A stretch of DNA of 64,000 nt from Apostichopus japonicus. Lineage: Eukaryota; Echinodermata; Holothuroidea; Aspidochirotida; Stichopodidae. Location of the stretch: assembly GCF_037975245.1 (NCBI RefSeq), contig NC_092568.1, positions 5,222,501 to 5,286,500 of the forward strand, read 5' to 3'. Under the pieces are notes generated by a model. That model ran no database searches. It was not told the DNA's origin and saw nothing but the letters and a program-made list of their open reading frames with translations. Below are positions 44,651 through 57,064 of this stretch, in pieces. The first letter of the stretch is position 1. Each line of letters opens with the position of its first letter. A program made the position numbers and the translations under genes.

Positions 44651-44658
44651 TGATATAT

Positions 44659-44919
44659 TTTCCCCATGCACATTGCCTATCATATACACGTATATGTGGA
44701 AATTGGCTTCATCGCTATGTATATATACTAACGTGCAGCAAGGAACATTACCGAAACCGTAGGTAAGCATAAGCGCATGTGTTTTACGTGTTTGTGCGTA
44801 AGAAGTCATTAACATGTCCCCTTCGGCGCTTAACCAAATCTTCCCTTCGGTGCTATACACAATATCTTTGGGATTGTAAGTATCCACACTACTGACTGCG
44901 TAATAAACAGTTCCAAAAG
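44659..44919. other. Short stretch without a supported gene
   Basis: No feature beyond the end of a 119-codon minus frame that extends into the adjacent MITE and is therefore chimeric. Confidence 0.35.
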
Positions 44920-45720
44920 GTAAAGGTTAGTGACATGTACTATTTCTAATGAACAAAGAGTACACACCCCTGTATCTTAAGTTGACCTCCATTGACCCCT
45001 TGACATTTCATGTTAATCAATATGATGTAAACAAGGAAAGTCTTATTTCCTAAATGGGAGTCATGGTTTCGGTCTGTTTGCCATTTGAACTTGTTCGTAA
45101 TGACCGGACGATTTTTTTTTGGCTACAGGGAGCATTGAGCTCCGACCTTTGACGTAAACATTCACCCGCCAAGTTTGAATTCCGCCGGCCTTACGATGAG
45201 CGGTACCGTAGCTATCGACACACTTCTCCACACAAAATTGACCAAGTCGACCTTTGAACTCCTTTGAACAATTAATTAATCAGCTTTTAATTTCAAGGTC
45301 TTTTATCCTACAAGGTTTGGGTTATTTTTCCTTCTTGGTAATCGTACTACACAAAAAGGTGGCTTTGGTTATTTGACGTTTGGGGCCTATGACGTCATAG
45401 GTCACGGATGCATAACCTCCCACACCTAGAGAAATACCCATTAAGTTTGAAGTCCACAGGCCGGTTTACGGAGCAGTTTACGACACACGTTTTCACACAA
45501 ATTTGACACATGTTTGACCTATGACCTCCTTTGATTATGTGACCTTTCGCTTTTTACATTAGTTATTACGATATTAACTTTGAGCGTCTGATATCCAACA
45601 CAAAGGTTATAGTAGGCTTTGTCACATTTGAGAGCGTAAATTGGTCAAAATGCCTTTTGGGGGTGGGTGTGGGAGGGGTTTGACCTTTGACTTTGACCCC
45701 ATGACTTCATATGTCACTAG
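44920..45720. repeat. Degenerate repeat family with periodic TTTGACC words
   Basis: At least two diverged units of about 275 bp are visible. One spans about 45121-45265 and one about 45361-45545. Both share, in order, aagtttgaa.tcc, an ggcc..ttacg phrase, cgacacac, cacacaaa.ttgac and a closing ctcctttga. Words such as TTTGACC, TGACCT and TGACCCC recur throughout. The family looks like an old satellite or interspersed element. The TGACCTTTGACC-like words resemble nuclear-receptor half sites, but repeat ancestry explains them more simply. Confidence 0.5.
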
Positions 45721-46681
45721 AGTACCACAAGAAAATGTCAGAAACATCGATTTGAAATGACATTGGTTACAATGTTCAGGTTATTGTTTTATACAGCAAT
45801 AATTTAAACTACTACATTTTCCGATCAACACTGGGTGGGTGCTGTCTAATCACAGCTCACTGGCACCATAGTTAGCATGTGCTGTTCTTCTGGTAGACGG
45901 ACTCGATCGCCTGCATGCAAAACTAGATTGTCCAGCCACTTGGACTGCACATACTTCGAGGGCAAAAAGATGAATTTACTTTCAAAATTAAAAAGTTTGT
46001 TGAAAAATAGATTTGGAAGCAATTGTGTCTATTGATCTGTGATATAACAAACCAATGTCATACATAAAGTCAACCTTAAAAAATTCCTTCATTTTATGAA
46101 AACCTCTCGACTTTGTGACGCGAACACTTGAAATAAGTACATTTCTGACGTTTCCTGTCAGCATGGTATATAAATTCGATAATGTTCTGTTTTGAACCAC
46201 CGCCCAAAATTGTTTTTGTTAACATTCGACACCATGGTAACATCATAGATGCATCATATACTGTCATGATAAGATTCCTACAGCGGTTATGTTTATACAT
46301 GTATAGGATCTGGTTACGTTTAACCTACTTTGTGAAATTTGTGAAATAATGGAAACAGATGTCCCGGGACAGGGACACCTTCCTCTACTTTGACAAATAT
46401 GTGAAGTTTGAGGTCGTCTTAATTTAAATTTAAAAGTATGAAATGATGTAATATTGTCATGATAATTTCAATAATCTGTGGTCGACCAGTGAGAGGAGGG
46501 TGGGGTGGGGTGGAGAGATGATCGCTATTTATTAAGTTTTAATGACTAGAATATTCTCTGTCTGTTTACACTTTTGTTAAGAGGACAGGGGCAAAAATCA
46601 GACCTTTAAATGTTACTGTCAACGACACGTTTTATGAAGATTCTCGACACTGACTGACGCTTCACAGAAATAACAAGATTG
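45721..46681. other. Stretch without a supported gene
   Basis: Open frames of about 70 codons on the minus strand at 45988-46300 overlap each other and are unrecognised. A G-rich tract lies near 46495-46515. Confidence 0.35.
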
Positions 46682-46920
46682 ACGTTTCTGTGTCATATTA
46701 AAGTGATATTGCGGTAGCAGACAAAGTAACATTAATATAGAAAAAGAACAATATATAATATATATTATTTGGAAACTCCATCTCAACATCTTGTCCCTAT
46801 AACTACTATATGGCGGTGGATTGATCATATAGCACGTTTCTGTGCCATGTTAAAGTGATATTGCAGTAGCAGACAAAGTTGCATTAATATAGGAAAAGAA
46901 CAATATATAATATAATATAA
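46682..46920. repeat. Local duplication, period about 152 bp
   Basis: The segment starting acgtttctgtgtcat at 46682 is repeated from 46834 (acgtttctgtgccat) with about 90% identity over the next 75 bases. The second copy is cut at about 46915 by a LINE and resumes at about 47834 (aatttgaaaacaccatctc versus atttggaaactccatctc in copy 1). Copy 1 therefore shows the order before the insertion. Confidence 0.75.
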
Positions 46921-47833
46921 TAATAATGGACATTTATAATGCGCCTATATCCGTCAAAAAAGACGCTCATTGCGCAATGACACAAACAGTGCGACAGCAA
47001 AACAAAAACAGTAAACATAGTACAAGACAAAAATGCAAGCAAAAATGGGCAACAGCGAACAATTAATTAAACAGTTTCAACAGATGAGTCTTGAGAGAGC
47101 GTTTATAAGAAGCACGAGATGGACTGTGTTTTACATGTTCTGAAAGGCTGTTCCACAGAGAAGGGGCAGCATCAGTGCCCCATGATCGATTTGAGAGATT
47201 TTCACACAGAAGTAATTTATTGTGTGATCTCATGAAACTGCGATTTGCGTGATATTGCTGCAGAAGTTCTGACAAGTAGAATGGCGAATTCTAACAAAAT
47301 AGCGATATGTGAAAATCAATATTTTAAATATAATTCTGTCTTTGTTCGGGAACCAGTGTTATTCTCTCAGATTATGTGTGACCTATTCCCTTGGCTTGAA
47401 ATGGGTAATAATTCATGCAGCAATGTTCTGTAGTCGTGCAAGACGGTTGATTTGTATTTCTGGTAGACCGTAAAGGAGAGAATTTCTCATGTCAAGGCGT
47501 GATGTGACGTATGCATGTACTAGTTGTTCTGTAACATTATGTGTTAGGTATTTCCTAATATATAAGAACAAGGTTGCGAAGAAGAAATGCAGCATTTCGA
47601 GATATTAAGGTAATGTGATCATTTAATGACATGTTGGCATCAAATAAGGTACCCAGATTCCGCACTTTTGTTGAGGTAGTTATGTTTGTGGTACCAATAC
47701 GAAGGTGATGAATTTTTACCTTTTCAAGCTGCTGCTTTGTCATCGTTTAATTTCAAGAAATTTTGCTTCATCCAAAGTCTAATGTAATCAATGCACGATT
47801 CTAGGCGACGCAGTGCATAAGTTGCCTCAACTT
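46915..47833 (-). pseudogene. Broken CR1/L2-like LINE reverse transcriptase, 5'-truncated
   Basis: Reading down the minus strand from 47833: a piece with ESCIDYIRLWMKQNFLKLND (thumb-side region of the reverse transcriptase), a frameshift, then KVRNLGTLFDANMSLNDHI, a second frameshift, then EQLVHAYVTSRLDMRNSLLY and LARLQNIAA, then a part with stops, then LSELLQQYHANRSF and DAAPSLWNSLSEHVKHS up to a stop near 47063. These are, in order, the C-terminal blocks of CR1/L2/Jockey-type LINEs. The 3' UTR ends in a gcgcattataaatgtcc hairpin-type tail and a TTA repeat near 46915. At least two frameshifts and several stops make it dead. It is 5'-truncated, as usual for LINEs, and sits in the second copy of a local duplication. 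Confidence 0.85.
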
Positions 47834-47871
47834 AATATATATTAATTTGAAAACACCATCTCAACATCTTA

Positions 47872-47915
47872 TATATCTATATATATATATATATATCTAT
47901 ATATATATATATATA

Positions 47916-47980
<65 letters not shown>
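47872..47980. repeat. AT microsatellite with ATCT inserts
   Basis: AT blocks with two TATCT interruptions at the left side. Frames with IYI repeats on both strands are artefacts. Confidence 0.95.
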
Positions 47981-47982
<2 letters not shown>

Positions 47983-49745
47983 TTGTTGGTAGAATTTTTT
48001 CTTTTTTTCCCCTTCTTTTTCCCTCTATGAGTAAGAGTGGTAAATGTTACAGAGGAAACCAAAAACACTTTCAGCTGAATTGGCATGATGACATCACTCA
48101 ATCTGCTGTTGCGTGATGCATGCTCAAAATATCACAAAATTGGAATAAAAAACAAATCATATAATAACATAGCGTGCCAACATGCAAAGTGCTATATTGA
48201 TGCTGCATCGACCAAAAGATGCAAAACATTTCCATGATTTTCTTATCCAATCAACTACATGTAGCTATCAGAAGATCTCTTTAAAGGGTTCTAGTTCTCG
48301 AGTAATAAGTGCTAATTGAAGTAATCATTTTGACGAATGCGACTCCGCACAAATAGGTCACAATGGTTCCTTTTATATATCTTCACATACATATATTTAT
48401 TTTTGCGCCGTATAATGTATAAATTTGAATAACTTTTATATTTACCGTTTTGCAAAGGCGAGCTTTGCATTCAAATTATTCAATTTTTCAAATGAAATAA
48501 ATTTGGACGGAATCTCTTCCCCGTATTATTCCGCTAGTGAGTTCATTCGAGTTCCTTATTTGCAAACATTTTCAGATATTAGAGCAAGATGTTTCTGATG
48601 TGCGATTAACTGCATACGCGATAACATCAGGCGTGGGTGTCTACGAATAGTAAAAGAAAACGGACAAAATGATAAGTTTATTATAACTACAAGGTCAGAT
48701 TATATCCACACCTCTGAAAGCATTACTATACGCACGAAATTTATGTGAATAATTATGACAAACACTGCTAGCAATGTATGTCGTATTTCTGTACGACTTT
48801 TATGACATTTTATGGCCTCAAATCACATGTTTACAAAGCATTACATATTTACAAAATAGAAGTGTCTCTTGAATGTCATCTGATGATGCTCTGTTGTCCA
48901 AACGAAGGAAAACAGAACATGTTTCGGAAGAGTTATGAGAATTTAGAAAACAATGGATTGGACATTAACATACAAATCCGGAGGAGCTGACGTCATCATT
49001 TCTGAAGCCTTAAAGGAGCATTAAAGAGTTATAATATATTTTAAGGGTGGATATCTTGTAAACCTCTAAAGCTATATAAAAATATTACAAGCACTCATTC
49101 TTTCTCCTTTTTGCTTGAACTTTAACAAATCAAGACTAAAGTTCTGCCTATGAAATCATCATATTTTTTATTAATATTCGAAAGATGGATTGAATAATAT
49201 ATATTAAACCCTTAATACGCAGTTATAAAGTTTCATCAAAGTCCTACACATATCGGTATAAGTGAATCATATAGAAACTAATATGTTTTAGGAAATTATT
49301 TACTAGCATTCTACGGTATGCCATTGTAATCATTAATCTGCAGTAATTGTTATCAATATTAATTTGACAGGCTGTGATTGGTTTTTTTAAATATATTTTA
49401 GCATGGTAATCAAGAGGCATATGATTGATTAGGTTACAAAATAATTATTTCCTTTGACTTTCTTTATCTTAACTTTAAGAAAATTTCATGCACGTATGTG
49501 TCACCTGTTTAAATATGACAACCATCTGAGATCATTTATCGGCTAACATGTGCATTTTATTTTTTATTCAACATTAATTTCGATGTTTTTTTTCGGTTTT
49601 ATGTAAAGCTAGTTACAATCAAAAGGTATTCAATAATCGCAACATATTATTTATCACTTTTTTTGTCACCGTTTCGTACGAGAGATCTTGTTTGCTTCTT
49701 TAACAAGTCTCTGTAACCCCAATCAAGTATGTAGCTCGTTTTCAG
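47981..49745. other. Stretch without a supported gene
   Basis: A segment at about 48036-48140 has weak likeness to 2500-2560 (gctgaattg followed by tgatgacat), perhaps an old interspersed repeat. Nothing else is seen. Confidence 0.35.
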
Positions 49746-49847
49746 TCTGATGTGGAGGATAACTCATGATGACGTCATTACAAGAACAGCAACTTGGAAA
49801 GAAGGATGATGCTCGATCACTATGCAAAACTCACCAACGTAATACCT
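49746..49847 (+). other. Candidate first coding exon (unknown protein)
   Basis: Acceptor gctcgttttcag is followed by 102 bases and a strong donor CT|GTAAGTG. An in-frame stop precedes ATG at 49766, from which 27 codons stay open (MMTSLQEQQLGKKDDARSLC and on), so the exon would hold a short 5' UTR and a start. A perfect TGACGTCA overlaps the start codon region (49770-49777). No family is recognised and the next exon is not identified. Confidence 0.2.
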
Positions 49848-50153
49848 GTAAGTGTAGAGCTGTACGCAGACATGTGCATGGTACGAAGGTGCACAAAATG
49901 TCGAGGGTTAATTCAGTGAACAATACAGACGATCTGAATCATTCATGGTTTCCTTCAACTCGTCCTGATGGGCTATAAATGCCGAAAGTTTCTATTGAAA
50001 GCGTTAGAAAACTACAAATACACGCTCGTGAAATATCTGGATATATTAAGATCAAACCAGATTAGGTTTAAGCTGAAATACGATTCAGTCACGTGGGTAC
50101 GGAGGGAGAAAATACTTGCTCCCGTCCCTCCCCCCCCCCCCCCCCTCCGAAAA

Positions 50154-50184
<31 letters not shown>

Positions 50185-51055
50185 GTTAAGGATTTAAAAC
50201 AAAATCGGTTCGAGCAGCACTTTGCCTGCATAGAAGAATATATTAGAACCCCCGCCCCCTGGCGGGAGTATCCCTCTTCTATACTTAGAGAACAGCCCAT
50301 CGCATTGTACAGAGGCATATCCTCCATCTTCACATTCATTTATCTTGAATATCAATTCTATGAAGTTTGGAATTTCATTGACTTATTCAATGACAGCTAA
50401 AGTTACTATAATATTATTCCGAGTTCATTTAATGCTTCCCGTTTTTCATTTACCCCATTGAAGTTAGATTTCTCAATTTGAAAAGGAAAATGAGATACGG
50501 TAATGAGATTGTAAATCTTCTTTCTTTCTCCCCCCCCCCCTGTTTTGTTTTTCACGCCGAACTTATTTTTCTCCTATCATGCGCAGCTGTTAACATACTG
50601 TTTTTTAACACGTGATTTGAATATGATTTTTCTCAAACACGGACACCAAAATGACGGCACTTTTTAAAGAAAAGAGGAAAGTTAAAAACCTAAAACTGAA
50701 AACAAGACATAACTCACCACAAAGCCAAATGTTATGTGAAGGTGCGAGGTTTCATAACAGAATGAGATACAACAGCTTGAACGTTATCATTATCGTAGGC
50801 GTAGTAAATATAGATAGTAATATCCGCATAGAATGTGTTACTGTGGTGTAAACCAATTGAAATTGCGCACACAATTGTACAAATAAGGGATCCGAGAAAG
50901 TGAACATTAATGAGCAGACTAAAAAATTTAAACACGAAAATTATAGCGGATATGTCTGTAATAAACGTTTGCAAACAAATATTAAATGCAAATTGAATTA
51001 GAAAAAGAGGTGATCGTGTGATATGTCGACTACCCAGATAGAGTTCATTCGAATG
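49848..51055. other. Stretch without a supported gene
   Basis: Contains a 16-base C run at 50130-50145, a small AT array at about 50158-50184, and a C run near 50530. Open frames on both strands at 50085-50400 overlap and are unrecognised. Confidence 0.35.
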
Positions 51056-51145
51056 TGACAGACACATACACACACGCATGTCACATACACGCATACATAC
51101 ATACATTCATACATACACACACAGGCATGTCACATACACGCCAAT
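51056..51145. repeat. Short CATA/CACA-rich repeat
   Basis: CACATACA, CATACATACATT and CACACA words, with gcatgtcacatacacgc present twice 50 bp apart. Low-complexity sequence. Confidence 0.7.
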
Positions 51146-54100
51146 ACCATGCCATAGATTCATTTTGCCTTCGACAAGGAATCAAAAAGGAATTAATCAG
51201 CAGATGATAGCTTGCTAAGTTGTCGAACTTTAATTGTAAACGTCTCTAACAGATAAAAATAACAGCCATAAAACTAAAAAGCACGAAAAGAAAATAATAT
51301 GGGCTAATAAAAGTATATTACAAATGATTTGTAATTCTAGATATGCTGGTACTTTCAACGGTTCTACATAGGCTTGATATAGGCTTGAATGAAACGAAAT
51401 ACCCGTAAGTAAGTAACTCAATACAAAGATAGGAGAGACGCAAAAAAAAAGAAAATGTTTCAGACTTAACATACACAACGATAACATTTTATGGTTGGCA
51501 GAGTTCTATTGCGAACGTTTCATAAGCTACTAACACTATGAGATAGATGCCTATAGTACCATCATACTGGGTTTTTTTTCTATCTATGAAAGAAGTAATT
51601 TGTAAAACTAAAACCAATTAGTATATATATAATAAAATAGAAAGTATTTTCCTTTGGTAGCCATGGTATTCAATAGAACGAAGCAAAAGAAACAACGTAT
51701 AATGTGTTCATCGGTATTTATATTTGTCAAGACTTTCTCTGTCTTTCTCTGACAATGAATAATTTATAGAAAAGGAGAAAAGAATCGTTATTTGACAAAA
51801 GCATACAATTATCTAAACGGTAAAGAATAACAATGAAGGTTGATTCGTCGGAATTACCAACAGCTATGCGCATACTATACTGAACAAATACCACCAAAAA
51901 TTGTAATTCATGTCCGTTTTATATTACCCATAATTCATAGCTGACAAGGAATACTATTGATCGATTTTTGTCAAGTCGGATTGCCATTACTCTGTTTATA
52001 AACTAATTTCTTTGCCTAGAGTACCTCAAATCAATTTTGAAGTACATTAAGTCCCTCTATTTTGTTTCACGGAGCGATGTAAACTCGCGCGGACATCAGT
52101 CACTCCTAGTGAGATTATTAGACAGGTTTTCAGTTTCAAACATTCTTAATTGGTACTGGCAAAAATGTTAAGAAGGGCCTCGTAGCTTGTGTGGGTGTGT
52201 GAGTGTGTGTGTGTTATTTCCCTTGATTATGTTTCTGAATGGTAACCTTTGACCCTTAGCACCCCTCCACCCCCTTTTTCTACGAGGTCCGTTTTCTTGG
52301 ATAAATGAATTAGACGTATACCATACCGGCCAATAATTACTTTCTAAGTAGATAATGCTCATTCTCTTTTCAGTCCATTACCTCTTCCATTTAGTGCCTG
52401 GTTCTGTCCACATATAAGACTTTGCTGAATGAGAGATATTTTAGATCTGTAAATTGTGATTAGGGTTTGTTAGTTGCGTACAACCTGACCTCATGGGACA
52501 TGCAGAAAAAAATGTTTAAAGGAATCGTAAATTGGAGAAGAAAGATGCCAGATGTGGTTCGTTGACTCGATTAAAGGTCATTACGTAAATCAATGAATTA
52601 ATGACGTTCTTCTATAAATTGCCGCAGATAGGGAAGCAGTAGAGACTGCGTAAAGCTATATGGCCTACACAATCTGGGACTATATGCCAAGTTAAATGTC
52701 CTTTTTGTTTCTCGTCTTTAGTTTCAGGTGGAACTAAAGAGGCTGTTCAGGGCATTCCTGATGTTTTGTTCGCAAACCTTTCCATAATAAGGAGACTGAA
52801 ATAGAATCCACGTCTTGATGTTGACCCATAGTGTGGTACGAACGTCGCAAAAATAAGTTGAACGAATCGATCAAAGTAAGAAGGTTTAAGCTATAAATTG
52901 CACTGTTTGAAACAAAAACATATATTTAAACGAGAATGGAAAATAACATTAAAAAGCGCACGAGTATAGGTTGACCTAAATCAATCGTAAACACTGATTT
53001 AGGATACAGGTGGTTTGTTTACTTTTTAACCATGGTACTTAAAATGAAAGTGACCCTTATGCATGGTTTGGTTAGTAACGACTGATGTTCATGTGTTGCT
53101 AGTTTTAAGAAGAAAAATCAAATTTAGATCATTTTTTTTTAATGTGGTTGGAGGAGGGGATTGGGATGGGGTGGGGGGGTGGCATCATTCCATGCACCTA
53201 ATCCAAGTTAATTTTACTACAAGTAGAATATTTAATGTGGTAAACCATAATTCAGGAGCATAGCGGGTATAGGAGTAAATATCACGATAGATGGCTAACA
53301 TATACATTAATTAATTAATTCCCTCAGTTCCGTTTGTTAGAAACCTAATTCTTTTTACCTTCTCATATAGAACAGGTCACATAACAAAGTCCAAATTATC
53401 AATGTCCAAACATATAATCAACATATATCAATGTCTAAACATATAAACTTCTTAGTCTTATGAAGACCCATACCCTAGACAGCAGACCCCAGACTCCGGA
53501 CCCCAGACCCCAGACCCCAGACCCGACCGGTGTTCTGTCCATTACTTACACAAGGAAGGCATGTAAATACACATTCACATTGAGAAATGTTACAGGTGTG
53601 TTTCAGATTACATTGTAGGTAGTTCTTGTCTTTCGTTGTTGTTCCAAACTGCTTGATTTATGATTTCCATGATTGATGTTAAATTGTCAGGGAAAAAATG
53701 ATCAAAACGGTAAAGTTTCTTTCAAAACTGTACGGGACATACTTGCAACTATTTTCCTTTGGATTCAAAGCAACAAATGTTTTTTTTTTATCCGTTTGTA
53801 TCAGTGACTGTCCAAGTCCGTATCAGTACAGCTCTCAAAACTAAATCTAAATCTATATCAAATAATAATCATATCCGCTTTAGCCTTAATTACTCCTGGT
53901 CACTCTTTTTCCTCGTGAAAAGGAAAACGTGACCGTGACGTATTAAATTCTTCCTGGTAAATGATAGTGTTGCTGGGAAAGTGACACGACACATAGGTTA
54001 TACTGTTGCATTTGTTTTGAACGATGTGTTTACACGGAAGGACATGTTTGCTACAAACTGTAAACATCCAGATAACCTGGATGGATGAATAATGGTTTTT

Positions 54101-54425
54101 ACACGTTTCAGTTAATCATATACACATCTGTGTCACAGCACATTGCCCTGATGTTTCTTGTTTTGTGGGTAACACTTCAGTTGAACAAACAAAAGTGATT
54201 GGGCGGGACGGTGGAGGAGGTATACATGGGTAGCAGCAGGAGGAAATGGATCGTAGGGGTGGGGGGTGACTGTAGGGTAGCTTTTATTGAACTCAGCTGA
54301 GTCACTGTAAAGGGATGAAAGGGTAGACAAACTGTGACACAAACTCTAATAAAATGCACATTAAAACCCTACTAGAACAGTGTTACACGTTCGAAGTATC
54401 TTCAAATGTATTGACAATGTTAACA
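51146..54425. other. Stretch without a supported gene
   Basis: Includes a short GACCCCA repeat at about 53481-53524 and a G-rich tract at 53156-53182. No gene is supported. Confidence 0.35.
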
Positions 54426-54720
54426 GCCGATTCATACAGAGATTACAGTATAACTACTGTCAATCTTAAAGTTTTGTACCACAGTAAATACTAGATTGTG
54501 CTGACAAATCTGATAAATCGGTAGCATGTGCTATTAGGTTTACAGTAAGAACTGAGGATACTTGTGTAATCCTATCAAATCCCAACAACTGGATTTGTTG
54601 GAATAACACATATCTTCCTTTCTTACTGTAATACTAATTGCACATGCACGATCCAGTTTTAACTTTGGTACAGAACTTTACGATTTACAGTAGGTAACTG
54701 TATTCTCTGTGTGTATCGGG
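54426..54720. mobile_element. Palindromic MITE-like element, copy A
   Basis: Two inverted arms: the left end ccgattcatacagagatta pairs with the right end, whose reverse complement is cccgatacacacagagaat. Inside, TTGTACCACAGTAAA is matched by inverted ctttggtacaga, and ATTACAGTAAG-like words face each other near the centre. A related copy lies at 55728-56010. No clear target duplication was found. No coding capacity. Confidence 0.65.
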
Positions 54721-55727
54721 TGCTGTGAAAGATGAATCAATGTCACTCCTTGCATCCTGTGTTGAATTTGAAACAATGTACCTATTTGCAAGGTTAAAGG
54801 AAATACCAGGTGAAACCTGTAATATAATAGCCCTATGTGTTATAATTGAATCAGCCTGCATGAAATTAAGCAGATATTCTTTTGTAAATGACACCAAACA
54901 ATACCTAGAAATTTGTGAGACCAGTGTTAGTGTTCTGTATGGATAAAAAAAAAATAACTAAACGCAAACTAAATATGTAACCACGATTAATGATAAATAC
55001 TGATACTATATACATAAACGGCAGTTTATTACATACATGTATGGATGCATGGTCAACGCTATACACAGTTACAATAAACCTCGGAATAAAGATTTAAAGG
55101 GAGTGAAGACTCGCGCACAAAGAAACGTCTGATACCGGTAATCTGACCTAGTTTCGTATGAGGTGTAACAGAAGTGTTAGACACCACCATCGATCCCAGA
55201 AAATACACACACAGCTTGCTACCGTCGGTAATTAGACACTGGTTTACAGTCAATACATGCAGCTACGGTAAATACCCACAACACTGCAGTGTACATAGCA
55301 GCGATGGACATCTCAGCAGGGAGTTGTTATGGAACTCCCTTATCTCAGGTCCAGATAAAAGCTAACAAGGTATCACGTTTCATTACTGTCTGCATTTTGT
55401 AGCGACAAGAAGAAAACTTCAATTGCAAGCAACGGAAAGTTCACTTTTTTTAGAGGGCGGCACGCGGTTTGGGGCGAGTCTTCAATGCCTTTAGAGTCTA
55501 TCACTATGTCCTCAATACTTTACTAAATGACAGAAAAGTTGCTAATATTTTCCAGCAGGTTTTGATCCGAAAATAATTGTGCCTAAATATTGTGAACTAG
55601 TGATATTTGTTACCTATACAGATAACTTATGTGCGCTTTTAGAACGCATAAAGAAATGGGAAATTGCTTCACGCAAAGACCGCTAGGTATAAGAATGCCA
55701 CCAAAAGGGGGATTACTCCATTACCAC
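54721..55727. other. Stretch between two palindromic elements
   Basis: Overlapping frames at 54685-54946 on both strands and 55059-55365 are unrecognised. The start of the plus frame at 54725 abuts the palindromic element. No gene is supported. Confidence 0.3.
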
Positions 55728-56010
55728 CCGATACACACAGAGAACACAGTAACTATACTGTAAAACTTAAATGTTTGTACCAAAGTAAAAACTGGATCGT
55801 GAAGGCTGATAAATCGGTAGCAAGTGCTATTAGGATTACAGTAAGAACTTAGTCCAGTTTGATGCATTTGTTGGGATTACACATATCCTCAGTACTTGCT
55901 GTAATCCTAATAGTACATTCTATCGATCCAGCACTTACTGTGGTACAAAACATTAATTTTACAGTAGGCTATAGCTACAGTATATATAGTCTCTGTGTGA
56001 ATGGATTGTC
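55728..56010. mobile_element. Palindromic MITE-like element, copy B
   Basis: Shares with copy A the arm cccgatacacacagagaa, then TTTGTACCA, the phrase gataaatcggtagca, GTGCTATTAGG and ACAGTAAGAACT, then the inverted half (cttgctgtaatcctaatag, gatccag, tggtacaaaa, tttacagtagg). The whole can fold on itself. The right terminus is more diverged than the left. No target duplication is evident. Confidence 0.65.
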
Positions 56011-56721
56011 ATAACAGGTGTGCTATATGGTACTGTCACGTTACGTTTATCAATAAATCAACGATTACGTGGACGCATGGTCTAAGTTTTGGAATAATAA
56101 AAAAAAAGAAACCATATACCCACATCTTTGAATGCATAATGAAGTAAGTGACAATTTTTCGTAGGAACTTGTTGATCCATTTCGTGACTCAAATTCACTC
56201 CAGCCATATGACGTCATGCAAATTTGACAGGAAGTGAATGTGTATGCGACTGACAAAATACAGGCAAGATGTATTCAGTCAGTACCCAGATTGTTCATTA
56301 AGCATAGGTGACCATTAACTGACTTCCTAGCATATTTGATAGCTATATCGATGACCTTTGTAAACAAAGCGCGCTTGAAGAACGGTTCTCCTTTTCAATT
56401 ATACTAATAAGTTGAACTTCAACATTGAAGCTAGTAAGCTTAGATGATGGTTAGTATGTTGTCAGTAAGATTTCTATATTTGTTATTTTCCTAGATTAGG
56501 AATCTTTCCAATTCCTTCTTCCGAATCTTTTTTTCGCTCTCCCTCTCTCTTTCTCTTTCTCTGTCAATTTCATCAATTTATCCAATCTTTCCACACCAGA
56601 CAATAAAAATCAGTTTATTGAATATTGATTTTGTATGGCTTAAGGAATTCTCGCGAGAGAAGTATACTTTTTACTCAATTACTGGTTTCAACTCAACATT
56701 CTATATACCTTCTGTCAAAGG
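56011..56721. other. Stretch without a supported gene
   Basis: A pyrimidine tract of CTCTCTCTTTCTC type lies near 56535-56560. Nothing else is seen. Confidence 0.4.
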
Positions 56722-57064
56722 CAGTGGCGTAGGAAGGTACCTTTGAGTGGGGGGGGGGGCTGAAGACTGATGGCCGGCCTGGGGGAGGGGTCTAAGGGGA
56801 GGGGTGTTTTGCATTTCCAGGTGGCCTCAGATGCAATTTGGTGCAATATAGCACACTTCAACACCCACTCCATTTTGTAAATAATTTTGCATTTTCACCA
56901 GGCCTTAGATGCAATTTGGTGCTTCAAATGAGACTTTTTTCTCATTTGGAAATGAAAAAGGGGTTTTCTGACTTGCGAAGCGGGGGGCGGAATGATACTT
57001 CCGCCCTCCATATTTTTCACTGGGGGGGGCTGGCGGCCCCAGCCCCCCGGTTCCTACGCCCTTG
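56722..57064. mobile_element. hAT-like MITE, copy 2 (343 bp)
   Basis: Same element as at 44307-44650, in the same orientation and nearly identical except for small indels in G runs and one rearranged phrase near 56793-56806. Ends are CAGTGGCGTAGGAAGG and CGCCCTTG. The target duplication GTCAAAGG is perfect at 56714-56721 and 57065-57072. The 82-codon frame inside is incidental. Confidence 0.92.

Noticed and set aside
44410-44887. Minus frames of 63 and 119 codons
   Set aside because: They run into the MITE at 44307-44650 and have no conserved features.
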